DNA from: Rotaria sordida
Taxonomy: Eukaryota > Rotifera > Eurotatoria > Philodinida > Philodinidae
DNA length: 64,000 bases
Assembly: GCA_905250125.1 (NCBI GenBank)
Contig: CAJNOL010001118.1
Coordinates: forward strand, 1-64,000
Direction of reading: 5' to 3'
A program made the position numbers and the translations under genes. The notes beneath the pieces were generated by a model. It searched no databases, was not told the DNA's origin, and worked only from the letters and a program-made list of their open reading frames with translations. Below are positions 1-11,009 of this stretch, piece by piece (the first letter of the stretch is position 1; every line of letters starts with the position of its first letter).

Positions 1-288
1 TACCGAAGATTTCCACCTAACTGCTTTCCGAAGTCTTCGACTACCAGACCAAAATTTAACAAGTAGCGTATTAAGAATAGTATCAAAAATTTGTTTGAGT
101 CGTTCGACTAAATCGGAACGAAGTGTTCCACATAGAGCATCGCTAAGAACATTTAAGTTACGCTTAATAGAACTTTCAATTCTTTGATCCATGCGGTATC
201 CAATTATACGCTTGTAAAGTGTGATAAGATGGTTGGCCAGATTAATGAGTTGATGGTTATTATTTTGAGCTATATTAGCATTATTCAT
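1..288 (-). CDS. Hypothetical protein, N-terminal part, runs off left edge
   Basis: An open frame of 96 codons on the minus strand starts at an ATG (complement of 286-288) and stays open to base 1, so only an N-terminal piece would be visible. It begins MNNANIAQNNNHQLINLANH and continues with helical, Arg/Lys-rich sequence (IKRNLNVLSDALCGTLRSDL). There is no signal peptide or membrane segment, and I recognise no family. Lack of stops over 96 codons in AT-rich DNA is modest support. An exon of a larger gene or a chance frame are both possible. Confidence 0.35.
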   Translation of the reverse strand, partial: MNNANIAQNNNHQLINLANHLITLYKRIIGYRMDQRIESSIKRNLNVLSDALCGTLRSDLVERLKQIFDTILNTLLVKFWSGSRRLRKAVRWKSSV

Positions 289-526
289 TGCTGTAAAACT
301 CTTCCCCCTAAAAGATACATTCACTCAGTATACACAATATAATGTATACACTTTGACAGAAACCCGGTATTATAGTTTTTTTCGTTCGAAAGTAAACTCT
401 GGCATTCAAAAAATAAAAAGCAATACATGGAAAGCGCATTTCATCGTCAATTACCAACGATAAGTCATGTTTCCGGTCACAGAACGCTTTCTCCTGCAAT
501 CAGTATGATAGAGTATGAGTATGTCG

Positions 527-745
527 GTCTGGGTGTGGGATATGGGATATGAACGGATGTGTAGGTGTAGATGGGTACGGGTGTCTGCGTCGGTGTCGAT
601 GTGGGTGTGAGGGGATGGTCGTGGGAGTAGTGAACCGTTGGTTGAGGTTCATAAAATTGAATACCAACACTTACACTCACCAACCTCGCCACACATCCAT
701 ATCTACGCCCCACCACGTTCCCACCTATACTCCATCTACTCCAGC
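527..745. repeat. Telomere-like foldback: G-rich arm then C-rich arm
   Basis: The left part (527-640) is a degenerate GGTGTGGG/GGATGTG array. The right part (661-745) is its C-rich complement type (CACTCACC, CCACACATCC). The two could fold on each other. The unit resembles the bdelloid TGTGGG telomere repeat but is degenerate and internal. Small frames here encode only low-complexity Thr/Pro/Tyr-rich peptides and are not genes. Confidence 0.6.
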
Positions 746-929
746 CGAGACAAATAAAACCACCCTAAATTTGAACATAATTATCGATATTGTCTCCAAG
801 ATCAATTAGTTTGTGGAGACGGGGGACTTATACACCGATCGAGACTCCTCGATAATGAAAATAGATGCAACGATACATATCAGTCAGATTATTTATGCGA
901 CTTGATGTATTCTTTAATCACTAATCACC

Positions 930-1345
930 AGTAGTGTGTAACTTGAAAGTTAAATTGAATTGAAATTTCAAGCTTTAAGTTTCAAGCTACACGTCTTCGA
1001 GTGAGTTCGCTCTTCAAGGCATCTACACCTGGTGTGATATGGTGTCTGCGTGTGTCCTCCCGTATATGTCGTTGCATGGCACCCACACACGCTGCAATGC
1101 CCTGTATGTGTCTATGTGTGAAGGAGTCATATGCCACATCGGAAGAAACGCGGTGTGTTTTCCTTGATCTGGAAGGTCGAAATCTGAAAGTCAAAAATTG
1201 AAAAAGCAAAAATTGAACAGTGAAGGTTGAAAAATCAGTATCGCTAGCTCAAAAGGGAAACATGGAAGTTGATTGTGGAAGCTCGAAACCTGAAAGATAA
1301 AACTTGAAATTTCAATAGAATTTAAGCTTAACATATATGCTAATG
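930..1345. repeat. Degenerate short repeats of TTGAAA/TGAAAGT type
   Basis: Short motifs such as CTTGAAAGTTAAATTGAA, CTGAAAGTCAAAAATTGAA and CCTGAAAGATAAAACTTGAA recur with small changes, and a related copy lies at about 1733-1810. Between them (1020-1150) is a TGTGTC/CACACAC-rich patch. No credible coding frame is seen. Confidence 0.4.
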
Positions 1346-1429
1346 ATCTAGTATCTACTGAGATTTGTAAGCAGGCTATTTCTCATCTAGATATGTGATT
1401 TGGCTCGCAAAAAAGTTAATTTCCAAATC

Positions 1430-2262
1430 TATGGAAATTTTTGATATACCGAAAGAATCCACCAAAGAAAGACATACAGAAAATTACTGGTAACTTTAGA
1501 AATTTCACATACTTACGAAAAATTATCATAAAGCGAAAGTAAATTAATCAGAAGCCACGCAACTTTCTCAAAACTAATAAGAAACTTCTCAGTAAATTAT
1601 GAAATTACTCATCCCCTATGCAGGTATTTTCAGATGATTTGGACAAAAACCACTATTTAATAGGAAATATCGTGCTTTTTTCAAAAACTACCAAATGAAT
1701 TACAGAAATATTATTAGAAAACTTCTAAATATACCAGTAGTGTCTAACTTAGAAGTTGAATTCGATTGAACATTCAAGTTTCCACTTTCAACTTAAAACT
1801 TTCAGACTTGGCATTTATGGAGAATAGCGAAAAAGAAGAACAAATTTCTGCTCAATATTGAACTATTTGGAGATATTTCAGCAATTACTGGGGAAATTAA
1901 ATAAATATCGGAATTTCTCTGTTTTTTCGCACTGGTATCTATGTACTTTCATATGAAAAAGAAGATCTTATCCTTCGAAATATCGATTATTTTACAAATT
2001 ACTGAGAAATTTTGGAAGTTGCTATAGAATTTCCGTAAATACTGGAATCAATATATTTTGTCATCAAAAAGAAAACCTCATCGTTCAACATATTAGTAAT
2101 TTTTAAATTATTATGAAATTTTAGAAATTACCTATACTTCAAATGGTAGCATCATCTTCTCAATAATAAAATTCATAGGCATGTACAGGAAAAAGAACAT
2201 TTCGTAATTCCTCTAATTAATGAAGTTTTCTAGTAATTTCCGAAATTTCTCAGTGTATGGGT
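1430..2262. repeat. Very degenerate tandem array, about 110-130 bp period
   Basis: The block AAAAAGAAGA...TATTG/ATCG...TTACTGAGAAATTT...GGAATTTC recurs near 1830, 1955, 2068 and 2185. The core AAATTTCTCAGTAATTT appears in both orientations, for example at 2233-2256. Similarity is only visible by eye, so the array is old. It holds no gene. Confidence 0.4.
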
Positions 2263-2332
2263 GTAGGTAGACAGAGATGTGGGAGGATGTAGAGATAAAT
2301 CTAAGTACCGCACTCATTCACACCCTATTATA
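2250..2332. repeat. Telomere-like foldback patch
   Basis: A G-rich stretch (GGGTGTAGGTAG, GATGTGGGAGGATG) is followed after about 25 bp by the C-rich CACTCATTCACACCC. It has the same arm-spacer-arm design as the other telomere-like patches in the window. Confidence 0.45.
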
Positions 2333-2924
2333 AACCCTTTTTGACAGACTTCTGTATCAGATTGCTTTTGAAAGCATTGACGTGTTTCGTAGGTCTCCAC
2401 ACTCTTATGTCTGGAAAGATCAGGCCTTTAGTTTTCCAAGATCCACTTTGAAACGAAAAGACCACGAACTGGTTAGATCCGAATATAGATCCATGGTGTG
2501 TTATATTCTTATGAGCTACTTGTTCGACGACGCACTATAAATGGCATCCTTTTCAATTAGCTACAGTAAAAATAACAGAAAATGGGCCGTGATAAAGGTC
2601 TTTTCCTTGAAATATTCGACAAACCAACTTCTTTTTGAGTTTCTATGACGAATATGATAGAAGAAAACCGGTAGGCATCTAGTTGGATGTATTTCGTTCG
2701 ATTGATTACAGTTCATCTTTGCAAAATTTCGCACGACAAACTTCCGTCGATTTAATCAGAAAAAATTCCCAAGGATGTCACACACGCGCACATTCTCTAC
2801 TCACTTTGGGATTGTTAAGTAACTCGATGCTATTCTACTCATTCGCTTTCTACAGCTGATGGGTGATGGCGTTGTTTTTCGTTCTGTCGAGTAATCACTC
2901 CCATATACGCCATTGCATTAGGAT
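2333..2924. other. Intergenic, nothing recognised
   Basis: No reading frame of useful length and no clear repeat structure on either strand. Confidence 0.4.
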
Positions 2925-3030
2925 TGTGATGAAAAAGCGTACAAAAATAATCAACGAAAATTAAACAGTTTTCTTATTCTTGCGTGTCGTAGTGGCAACA
3001 TCAGCAACTGAAATGGCTTTTTTTGTGGGT
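2925..3030 (+). repeat. Dispersed direct repeat, copy 1 (with 5682-5790)
   Basis: About 105 bp beginning GTGATGAAAAAGCGTACAAA and ending in GTAGTGGCAACATCAGC and a T-run. It recurs in the same orientation at 5682-5790 with scattered differences, so the pair brackets the repeat block of 3.0-5.7 kb. Its nature is unknown. Confidence 0.6.
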
Positions 3031-3060
3031 GTGGATGTTCTCTTCATTCACACCCACACT
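3024..3060. repeat. Telomere-like hairpin with TTCTCTTCATTC spacer
   Basis: TGTGGGTGTGGATG is followed by the spacer TTCTCTTCATT and then CACACCCACAC, giving a compact perfect-looking hairpin. The same spacer type recurs in the hairpins at 5430 and 52371. Confidence 0.65.
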
Positions 3061-3351
3061 CTCAAGGTTTATTGGAATTTTCTTTTTATTATTTAGTTCT
3101 CAGAATACTTCTAGCAATTTTATTTAAGGAATTCAGTCGTCAAATTATTTGTTTTCTCTGTTGGTTTAAACTATTCATTCTTAAAGTTGTCCATCGCCGT
3201 ACGGGCAACCCGAATTGGTTGCTCTAATGTGACTTTTCTCATTCATCATTTATTTATGTTCGTAACGATCGTAAACTCTCGGATAAATGGGAATTCGCTC
3301 TGCTACTCTTCGTTTAATTAAAGCAATACTCTAACTCTTCCTCTAACAGAA

Positions 3352-3992
3352 AAAAGGAAAAAGCTAGTTTACTTCTTTTTTATTCTACTCGTTCCACTAG
3401 TTGCCGGAGACTTTACAGAAGCAATAGAATAAAAAAAGCTTTTCCTTTCTTTGTTTTAGTTGTCTATTCAGAGTGTTGCTCGACATTTTTCTGAGAAAAA
3501 TTTAGCCGTTAAAAGAAAAAAGCTAGTTTACTTCTTTTTTATTCTACTTGTTCCACTAGTTGCCGGAGATTTTACAGAAGCAATAGAATAAAAAAAGCTT
3601 TTCTTTTCCTTGTTTTAGTTATCTATTTGGAGTGTTACTCAGCATTTTTCTGAGAAAAATTTAAGAGTTAAAACAAGAAAGCTAGTTTACTTTGTTTCTT
3701 TATATTTTACTTACTGCTATAGTTGCCGAAGATTTCACGGATGCAATAGAACGGATAAAACACTTTTCTTTTCTTTGTTTTAGTTGTTGATACCGAGTAA
3801 TGCTCGGCATTTTTCTGAGAAAAATTTAACAGTTAAAACAAGAAAGCTAGTTTACTTTACTTTTTTAAAATTTTATTTACTGCTATAGTTGCCGAAGATT
3901 TTACGGATGCAATAGAACGGATAAAACTCTTTTCTTTTCTTTGTTTTAGTTGTCGATTCCGAGTAATGCTCGGCATTTCTCTGATGAAAATC
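3352..3992 (+). repeat. Tandem array, four units of about 160 bp
   Basis: The anchor GCTAGTTTACTT recurs near 3362, 3521, 3680 and 3845 (spacing 159, 159 and about 165). Each unit also carries AGTTGCCG(G/A)AGA, a GCAATAGAA motif, a TTTTCTTTTCTTTGTTTTAG tract and GCTCG(G/A)CATTTTTCTGAG. Units 1-2 and units 3-4 are more alike, which suggests stepwise duplication. A more distant relative of the unit lies near 4765-4850. No coding potential is seen. Confidence 0.8.
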
Positions 3993-4088
3993 TAACTGAT
4001 GAGTTTTGTTTAATTTTTCTCTTTCACGACTGAATTCCTGTAAAAGTGATCGAACATTTTATTGAAGGAATAATCGAATAACTTAGTT

Positions 4089-4728
4089 AAGTCGGCTGAC
4101 TGCACGAAGTACAGTAGCCGACTTATTGCTTTTTACTCGGTTAGTTGCCATGGCAAATTCTTCTTCTTCTTCTCAACACATGAGTTATGATTCAAGTCAG
4201 CCACTCGTTCTCAGCTCCTGAGTATCGTTTTTAGTCGAAAAAAGGATTGGCGAGATCTTGAGAACGTGATGAGTGGGCATCTGAAATCCGTTTTCCGAAA
4301 TTCGATGGCGTTCGTGAGATATAAATAATGTCAAAAATGATAATTAACAGTTGATAGTTTCCTTGTATGGTTATGCATAACTCAATCTTAAACAGACCAT
4401 TGATATCTCAGATCTTGTGCGCATATATACTTTAATTATCGTTTTGCATGACTTAAATTCATCCGTAAAGGAGTCTCAAACGTTTAGAAAGGTCTCTGCA
4501 TGGTTTATACACATGAGATACGAAGAACGATAATGAACAGCTGAGAGCTTCCTTATATGAAAATCTATGATTCAGATTGATTATCTCGCACTAGTCAGCT
4601 GAACTAAGATAGCTGAAGGCGATTGAAATCCATCATAACTTCCTCTACACTAGTCTAGGAGTTCGAAATAGTAGATGTCACATAGGATCATATTTCGATA
4701 TTTTTCGGGCTCTGCAGTCAGCCGACTT
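4089..4728. mobile_element. Candidate non-autonomous DNA element, about 640 bp, 15-16 bp TIRs
   Basis: AGTCGGCTGACTGCA (4090-4104) is matched by its exact reverse complement at 4713-4727. Just inside the left end a second complement (AGCCGAC, near 4115) could form a subterminal hairpin. Internally, a roughly 190-bp segment is repeated (AACAGTTGATAGTTTCCTTG near 4347 and AACAGCTGAGAGCTTCCTTA near 4537). No open frame for a transposase exists and no clear target duplication is visible, so the superfamily is undetermined. Confidence 0.5.
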
Positions 4729-5300
4729 TTCTACCCGGCCCAAGGCCGGCTAGAGATCTAGTTTCGTTTGCTTTTCTTCTATCAACCATGTGCATATTTC
4801 ATGCTTTTATTCTGATAGCAATAGAACGAATAGATTTGTTTTCGTTATCTTTGCCCAATTATCCTACAAGCTTTTGCGGATTTTATGATGAAGGTTTATT
4901 TCTGACCGCGAGTCAAACTTACATCTTTTGTTTTGTTTATTTTGCATAGGTAGTTGTACTCTTCATGATTCTTTGAAATCATTTTGAATAAAAAATAACA
5001 GAGTTAACAGAAACTGACGATTCTTTCACTGCGAGGAACCCTAGATCTAGGGTCCTTGCATCCGAGACCGACATCCTATTTTAATACAGAACTTTTTATC
5101 TAAGTTTAGAAAATAAAATAGGAACGAATTTCTACTGATACCCTTCAACAAATATTCAATCTTACTCTACAAGGTAACAGTTGAATATGAAATATCTTTC
5201 TTCTATTTCTTTTTTCTTTAAGTCATCATTCAGTGAAGGTATGTTAGTGACTCATCATCAAAGAGCTAAGGCTAAATTAGATTAGTAATTAAAATAGTTG

Positions 5301-5503
5301 GTATAGGCGTGTGTATATCGGTGAAATTCAGATCTACACCCACATCGATTTCTTTGTTTAGTTACCGTGTTAGTTATGGTGTGTCTTATTAGACCATTGA
5401 AATCATAAAAATGATCTAATAAGACACGAGTGTGGGTGTGGATGTGAGTGACAGTATTCTTCATTCTCACATCCACATCTACACCCACACCCACACTCAT
5501 ATT
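5301..5503. repeat. Cluster of three hairpins, two telomere-like
   Basis: Hairpin 1 (5301-5347) pairs GGCGTGTGTA with CTACACCCACATC. Hairpin 2 (5381-5427) has arms GTGTCTTATTAGA/TCTAATAAGACAC and is not telomere-like. Hairpin 3 (5430-5503) runs GTGTGGGTGTGGATGTGAG, then a spacer containing TTCTTCATTC, then CTCACATCCACATC and CACCCACACCC. The 72-codon minus-strand frame across this area is a by-product of the repeat. Confidence 0.65.
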
Positions 5504-5681
5504 TTTTGTATTACTTGTTCTAAATAAAGAAAGAGTATCATTTTAATAACTTTTTTCCCACATCGAATATGAAAACAGCACATTTTATTAGGGTACTGAT
5601 GTAACAATAAAAAAATCAATTTACGAAAACATATGTTGCCAGTATAGTGCTTAAAATAGGATGGTAGTACTAGGGGCAGTG

Positions 5682-5790
5682 TGATGAAAAAAATGTACGA
5701 AAATAATTAATAAAAGGCAAACAGTTTTCTCATTCTTTTGCGTCGTAGAGTGGTAACATCAGCGACTGAAATTGTTTTTTTTGTCAATGC
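5682..5790 (+). repeat. Dispersed direct repeat, copy 2 (with 2925-3030)
   Basis: GTGATGAAAAAAATGTACGA ... GTAGAGTGGTAACATCAGCG matches the copy at 2925-3030. It lies about 90 bp upstream of the start codon of the gene at 5879, so it may overlap that gene's promoter or leader. Confidence 0.6.
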
Positions 5791-5878
5791 AAAATCAAAC
5801 TGAAATTGTTGATACAAGTAACAACAAATAATAGTTTTTCACTTTTTAGACGTACATAACAAAACCGGGTATTGTAAA

Positions 5879-8800
5879 ATGAGCGTGTTGAATCTGAAAC
5901 AGTTAGTTCTGGACACTATTGATCATCTTTGTGACTGTCAATTTACGCCAAGTTCAGGATTATACAACACAATTAGAACTTATATCAAGAAATTGCCAGA
6001 CGAAATTTTTCAACAAGACTCTGAAAGCATTAATGCTAGCTGTAATTTCCTGAAAACCATAACCGAGACCAGCGTTGATAACAATCAAAAACAATCACTT
6101 TTGAAGGAATTCGACCAAGAATCCGAAATTTTATTACGATCATTACAGATATTTACAAAACAAAATGCACAATGTCGCTATACACCTTTGCAGATACTGT
6201 TAAAACTAGAGTTGCTCTTCGATCCTATTCTTGATCATAAGAAAATCTGTCACAATACTGATCGAGAACTCTCGAAAAGCATTACGAGACTAAAAAATGA
6301 AAACGAGACTGAGTCTTCCGTATTACAACAAGAGAGACAGCGATCGATATTGTTTAATGAACTTATGGATGCGCCATTGGATGATATTATCTCGTATTTG
6401 CAAAAGCACAATAAAACATTTTATGACTTTTATAACAACGACAAAATCAATTATGTCTTCTTTCGATTGCGTAATTTATCTTTGCGACCTCGACAATTTA
6501 TTAGCTTGTATGACAAACTATGTGTCTTCATCGACTCTGAATTGAGTAAGAAGTATCATCTTGACACTGAATGTTTGGCAGAACTACTTCTGCATCAGTT
6601 TGAATATATTGGCGACGGATCGTATCGTCAGAAGCTAATAACTTTTATTGAAAAAATATTTTCACAAGACTATAAGATTTACAAAACTAGAAGTAAGTAA
6701 AGTACTGCTAATTCAAAAGTTGAGAAAAAACAAATTAGATTTCATCGAATTATAAATGAATGGATACAGCTTATGACGATAATTACAACCAAATAATCTT
6801 CATTTTGATTCAACAGAGTATTAGGAAAAGAATTTAGAAAGAACCAAAACGTCTTAGCTAAAAAAAGGAATAGTTATCAATCGTCAAAACCAAAGATTAC
6901 TCAAGCTTACACTGACTACTCTTCGTTGAAACTGTTTTCATCGAATTCTATACAGCCTGTCCACAGGTAACACACTCACCCATTTTTGACTTTCTGATTG
7001 TCATAATTTGATAACTTAAGGTGACAAAGAGCTGAAACTTACATTGCAGCAAGATATATGAAAGTTCTAGTTTCACTAAAATTTTCATTTCATTTCGTCG
7101 AACTGCGATGATTCTAAAAGGATAGAAAGTCGTGATAAGGCACTCATTCAAAAGAACCCCTTCCATCAGAGCCACCCAAAAAAGTTCACATTTCTAAAAA
7201 TTTTCTCGCTCTGAACAAAATGCTTTTTTCTGTATTTGAAGTTAACACAACAGACCTGACTATGGTGAAATGTGTTTTTTGAAATCTTGTTACTACAAAG
7301 AGTTATCACCAAAACATTATGGTACGCACTCATCAATATTTTTGAGCTCCTTAAAGAAGCACGTTTTTTTATAGCTTTGACAAAAATAGAAGGTGACCCA
7401 TTGATGTCAAAATTGTAGCTCAATCTTCGATAATATCACTATTATTTCCATTTTTTTAAATGATAAAGTAGTGTTCGAAATATGATAATAGACAATAAGG
7501 CCCTTCTTTCATCATTTTTGCACGAAAAATGCTTGATTGTGGCTGTCGTCTTGTGTTCGAGAAATCTTCTGCTCAACTTTGGCCAATCATGGTTCTTCTT
7601 AGCTGGACAGACTGTATACTAAACTTCGCGACATCTACAAGAGCATGACCAAATGTTGATCTCTGTGGTCTGATTCGGCTGAATAGTGAACGTTTCGGTA
7701 TCAGAGTGTAGACGTAGGTTTGGAAGCGGATGTGGGTGTTGTGTAGGCTTTTCAATTAACAACACCAACACTCCATATCCACACTTACGTACATATTGCA
7801 CTTCAGGGAGCATGAAAGAATATTGTTTTCTGGCAGGCTTGAACTTCACGTACCCTCACTACATTCTCTATGATCTTAGAGTACAAAGAACGTCATTTCT
7901 TCTGTTTGAATGAATGCCATTCATTTTTTTGAAGATACAGAAGCAGACATCAGCAGGTATTACAATGGTCTCGATGAAAATCCATTCAAATTTGTCAAGT
8001 TCCTCGAATATATCGACGAACCATCACTATTGACTCAGGAAGATCAAAACAAGTTTGCAGTACTTTTTGAAATCTATTGCAAAAAACTAGCAGGAATTCT
8101 ACCCAGTGCTCCTTGGCAACCACCACCCCAGTCATCAATCACTTCTCAATGGCACGACTTAAACTTGACACATAATTCACGAAATCATCGCAAAACTGGT
8201 CGTCAACGTAAAAATAATAGCAAGTAGCTGTTAAGAATCGTTTTATAATACTTCATTACTGTAATTATAGATACTATAGCCGCTAAACAAGGAAAATTTT
8301 CTCGATATGATGCAAATAGAAATATGGTGTCTCGGGTAAGAAGTTAATTGAAACGGCTTGCTCGGCAAAGTGCAACAATCGATTTATTGTTTCTCAGTTA
8401 CATTGTTGCTATAGAATATACTCCTTGTAGTTCTTCACTATGCATTCGTTATAATTTCATTCAGTCACTCGTTTACTGCACTTGAGCATATTATTGAGTT
8501 GGAAAAAAGCTTTTTTGTGATCTGGGTGTGGGTTCTCCATTTAGCCACATCCACACCCACATCCATACCCTACCTACACCTACATCCACATCCCGCATCC
8601 ATACCCACACCCATCGTAGGTTGCTGCAGATAGCGCCTTTGAATTATGCAACTCACTACAACGGATCTATTAATTCTCAAAAAGTAGCACTTGATATTCA
8701 AGTCTGACAAATTAGAAAAAGTTATTAGAGAATTCATCTATGAAAACGTTATCAACTCTCAAATTTCTGATGCTGCTGAATAAAAGTAGCAATTGATGCA

Positions 8801-9569
8801 CGTTGCAAAAAAAGAATCAAGCTGATGTCAACAGTTATTTTTCGTACAACACATGAGAGCCTCCGAAAAATAATGAAATTTTTCTTTTGCAGTTATTGAT
8901 CACTTCTTTTAGCAATCATGCTAGGTGATCTCGAATAGACTACATCATTTGATGTTTGACTTTAGTTTCTAGAGAACGAAATGAGTCTCAAGAAATAATA
9001 TGGATTTTGAGGTAATAAGGTAAACTGTCAACGAAGGTTTTTGTATTCTGATGTTATTCAAATAGTTGAGGATAAATCTGGAATTACAGACACAGGATGT
9101 ATTACTCAAATAATTCTGATAGCGGAAATCCAATCAGAATAGAGCACCTGAGCGCTTGAAGTACACTAAAGAAAAATTTTATTTATTTTCTCCATTATGC
9201 CAACTATCGACGTGGCGGAACTCTTCCGAATATTTTGAAAATTCAACAAACTTTCAAGAAACTAATATAATGTATCGGTCAGAATCTTCTTAAACCTTTC
9301 AACTTTTTATCAAATCTAATGGCTTTTCTCAAATGAAATGATGTTTTTTTCTTCAATTTCTACAATAGAACATGCAGAGTGATTATTATGGTGATGAATA
9401 TTATTCTACAACACTTTCTGTTTAGGTATCAGACTCATGGGGAACTTCGCAACGTACATCAAACGATCGTCTATATTACGAATCATCGTACTATAAGGAT
9501 AATTTTTCCGAACATCAATCTCGACGAGGGAAAAATAAGCAGCAGCATTGGATCGATGAAAATAATTGA
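5879..9569 (+). CDS. Uncharacterised 431-aa protein, four exons
   Basis: Proposed exons are 5879-6692, 7935-8207, 8271-8335 and 9426-9569, joining in phase to 432 codons ending in TGA. Exon 1 starts MSVLNLKQLVLDTIDHLCDC and encodes 271 mostly helical residues. It ends at a strong GTAAGT donor. Exon 2 continues with DENPFKFVKFLEYIDEPSLL and a Pro-rich stretch (PSAPWQPPP). Exons 3-4 give a polar, Ser/Arg/Tyr-rich tail (SRVSDSWGTSQRTSNDRLYY). No signal peptide, membrane segment or catalytic motif is visible, and I do not recognise the family. Introns 1 (1242 bp) and 3 (1090 bp) are far longer than the 63-bp intron 2, and each contains a telomere-like hairpin. The exon chain is my inference from phase and splice signals; exon 1 alone is the surest part. 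Confidence 0.6.
7706..7792. repeat. Telomere-like foldback inside an intron
   Basis: GTGTAGACGTAGG and GGATGTGGGTGTTGTG form the G-rich arm. CAACACCAACACTCC and ATCCACACTTACG form the C-rich arm, with a short AT spacer between. It lies in intron 1 of the 5879-9569 gene. Confidence 0.55.
8522..8613. repeat. Telomere-like foldback inside an intron
   Basis: CTGGGTGTGGG, spacer TTCTCCATTTAG, then a long C-rich arm (CCACATCCACACCCACATCC and on to 8613). The spacer resembles those at 3024 and 52371. It lies in intron 3 of the 5879-9569 gene. Confidence 0.6.
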
Positions 9570-9904
9570 AAAATTCCTAGAAAACAATTATTTGAACGAT
9601 CGTTAAAAAATTTCAAATTTCTATCCCTGTTTTTCCTAAAATTGTAAAATTTGCCACTGCATGAGACATTTTCTTGTATCATAAATAAATATAAACAAAT
9701 ATTTAGTTTATAAGAACTCTTCCTATGCTGAGGATCAATCGTAAGAAGCTATGCGTCAGGCAGATTATGGATTATAATTACATAGTCGCAAAAGGTAAAC
9801 AGTTAATCAGTAAACAAACTCACACACGATTTTGATTACTTCAATTTCTTAATAAATTGATGTATTTTCGTTGTATTGAAATTCATACAGGGTACGAAAC
9901 TATC

Positions 9905-9984
9905 AGGGTGTGAGTGCAGACAAATAAAAGATCCAAATCTACATTCACACCCATACCTACATCCATACTGACACCCACACCCAT
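9905..9984. repeat. Telomere-like foldback patch
   Basis: GGGTGTGAGTG, spacer CAGACAAATAAAAGATCC, then the C-rich ACATTCACACCCATACC array. It lies about 340 bp downstream of the preceding gene. The 89-codon minus-strand frame here is repeat-derived. From here to about 10650 I see nothing else. Confidence 0.55.
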
Positions 9985-10657
9985 GATAAACTGGTAATCC
10001 CAACCTTCATCGAGAAGAAAAATGTTGAAAAAATAATGAGAGAAATGTCGAATGAAAAAATGTTGAAATAGACGACTGTTGACAGTGAATATGTCGAAGT
10101 GAGAATGACAGCAGACACCGATACTTTCTTTCGAGATTTTTATCTTTGACATACTGACTTTATTGGTCAGGAGAATCGATTGACTTCATCGATATATGTT
10201 CAATATGCCCATCACATTCAATTAGAACAATAGCGACTGACGATCATCTTGATTACTCAGGTATGAGACAAGTTTGTTTTTACACTCACTATACTCTGAA
10301 GCTATATTTCTGACAGATATGAGGCCATCAAGTTATCCCAGGCGTGTTCTATCCATGGATGGTGCAGAATTCTTCATACTCACAGGAAAATCTATTTGTG
10401 TTGAACAGAATTGAGACGATTCTAAGTACCATGGGAAGAAAGATGTGTGTATGATATCAAGAAATACGTTCTGTATACGATATCTGTTTTACTCCGTATA
10501 CTTCATTCTTTGTAGTCTCCTACACGAATCGTACACAAACTTATTTCACTATCGGCTTTTTATCATGTAAACGATCATGTTTCTTCAATTCAGTGAACAA
10601 ACTTTCAGAATAAAAGGTTATTGCTGATAAAAGCCTAGGTGAAAAAATCAGACATAA

Positions 10658-10889
10658 GATCTTGTGGATCAGACGAAGTCGTACGAAAAATCGCAGTCTC
10701 AGAAATCTTACAGCATATCGTGTACTATAAAGTTCTTGAAAGATCTTACCGCCACATAAAATTTCCTATAATCTTATAATGATATCTTACAGGAAAGCAA
10801 GATCTTTCAAGAATCTTACAGTACACGATATGATGTAAGATTTCTGTGACTGCGAGTTTTTGTGCGATTTCAGTCTGATCTTACAAGAT
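10658..10889. repeat. Imperfect inverted repeat, arms about 92 bp
   Basis: The left arm (10658-10749) and right arm (about 10797-10889) share CGCAGTCTCAGAAATCTTAC / complement of GTAAGATTTCTGTGACTGCG, then CATATCGTGTACT and TTCTTGAAAGATCTT in mirror order. The motif GATCTTAC is over-represented throughout. It could be a miniature foldback element; no target duplication was identified. Confidence 0.65.
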
Positions 10890-10933
10890 TACAGGTACGA
10901 TCATGTAAGATCTTACTATATGATTGCTTGCCC

Positions 10934-11006
10934 TGAGTCTGTGCAGGAATCGAACTTACGATCTTCTGTGTGTAAGACAGAAGTTGATCTTCTGAGCAAT
11001 GATCAT
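10934..11006 (-). pseudogene. tRNA-Val(UAC)-like relic
   Basis: The reverse complement contains CTTCTGTCTTACACACAGAAG, a perfect 7-bp anticodon stem around the loop CTTACAC (anticodon UAC). This is essentially the standard eukaryotic tRNA-Val anticodon arm. It is followed by AAGTTCGATTCCTGC, a T-arm/B-box-like sequence. The 5' half does not give a good D-arm, and I find no 7-bp acceptor match to the 3' side (ACAGACT), so it is probably a tRNA pseudogene or part of a tRNA-derived repeat rather than a working tRNA. Confidence 0.55.
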
Positions 11007-11009
11007 TGT

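Noticed and set aside
4089-4728. Idea that the 15-bp TIR block is an integron- or CRISPR-like structure
   Set aside because: Only one inverted pair and one internal duplication; no regular spacers or repeats. A simple TIR element explains it.
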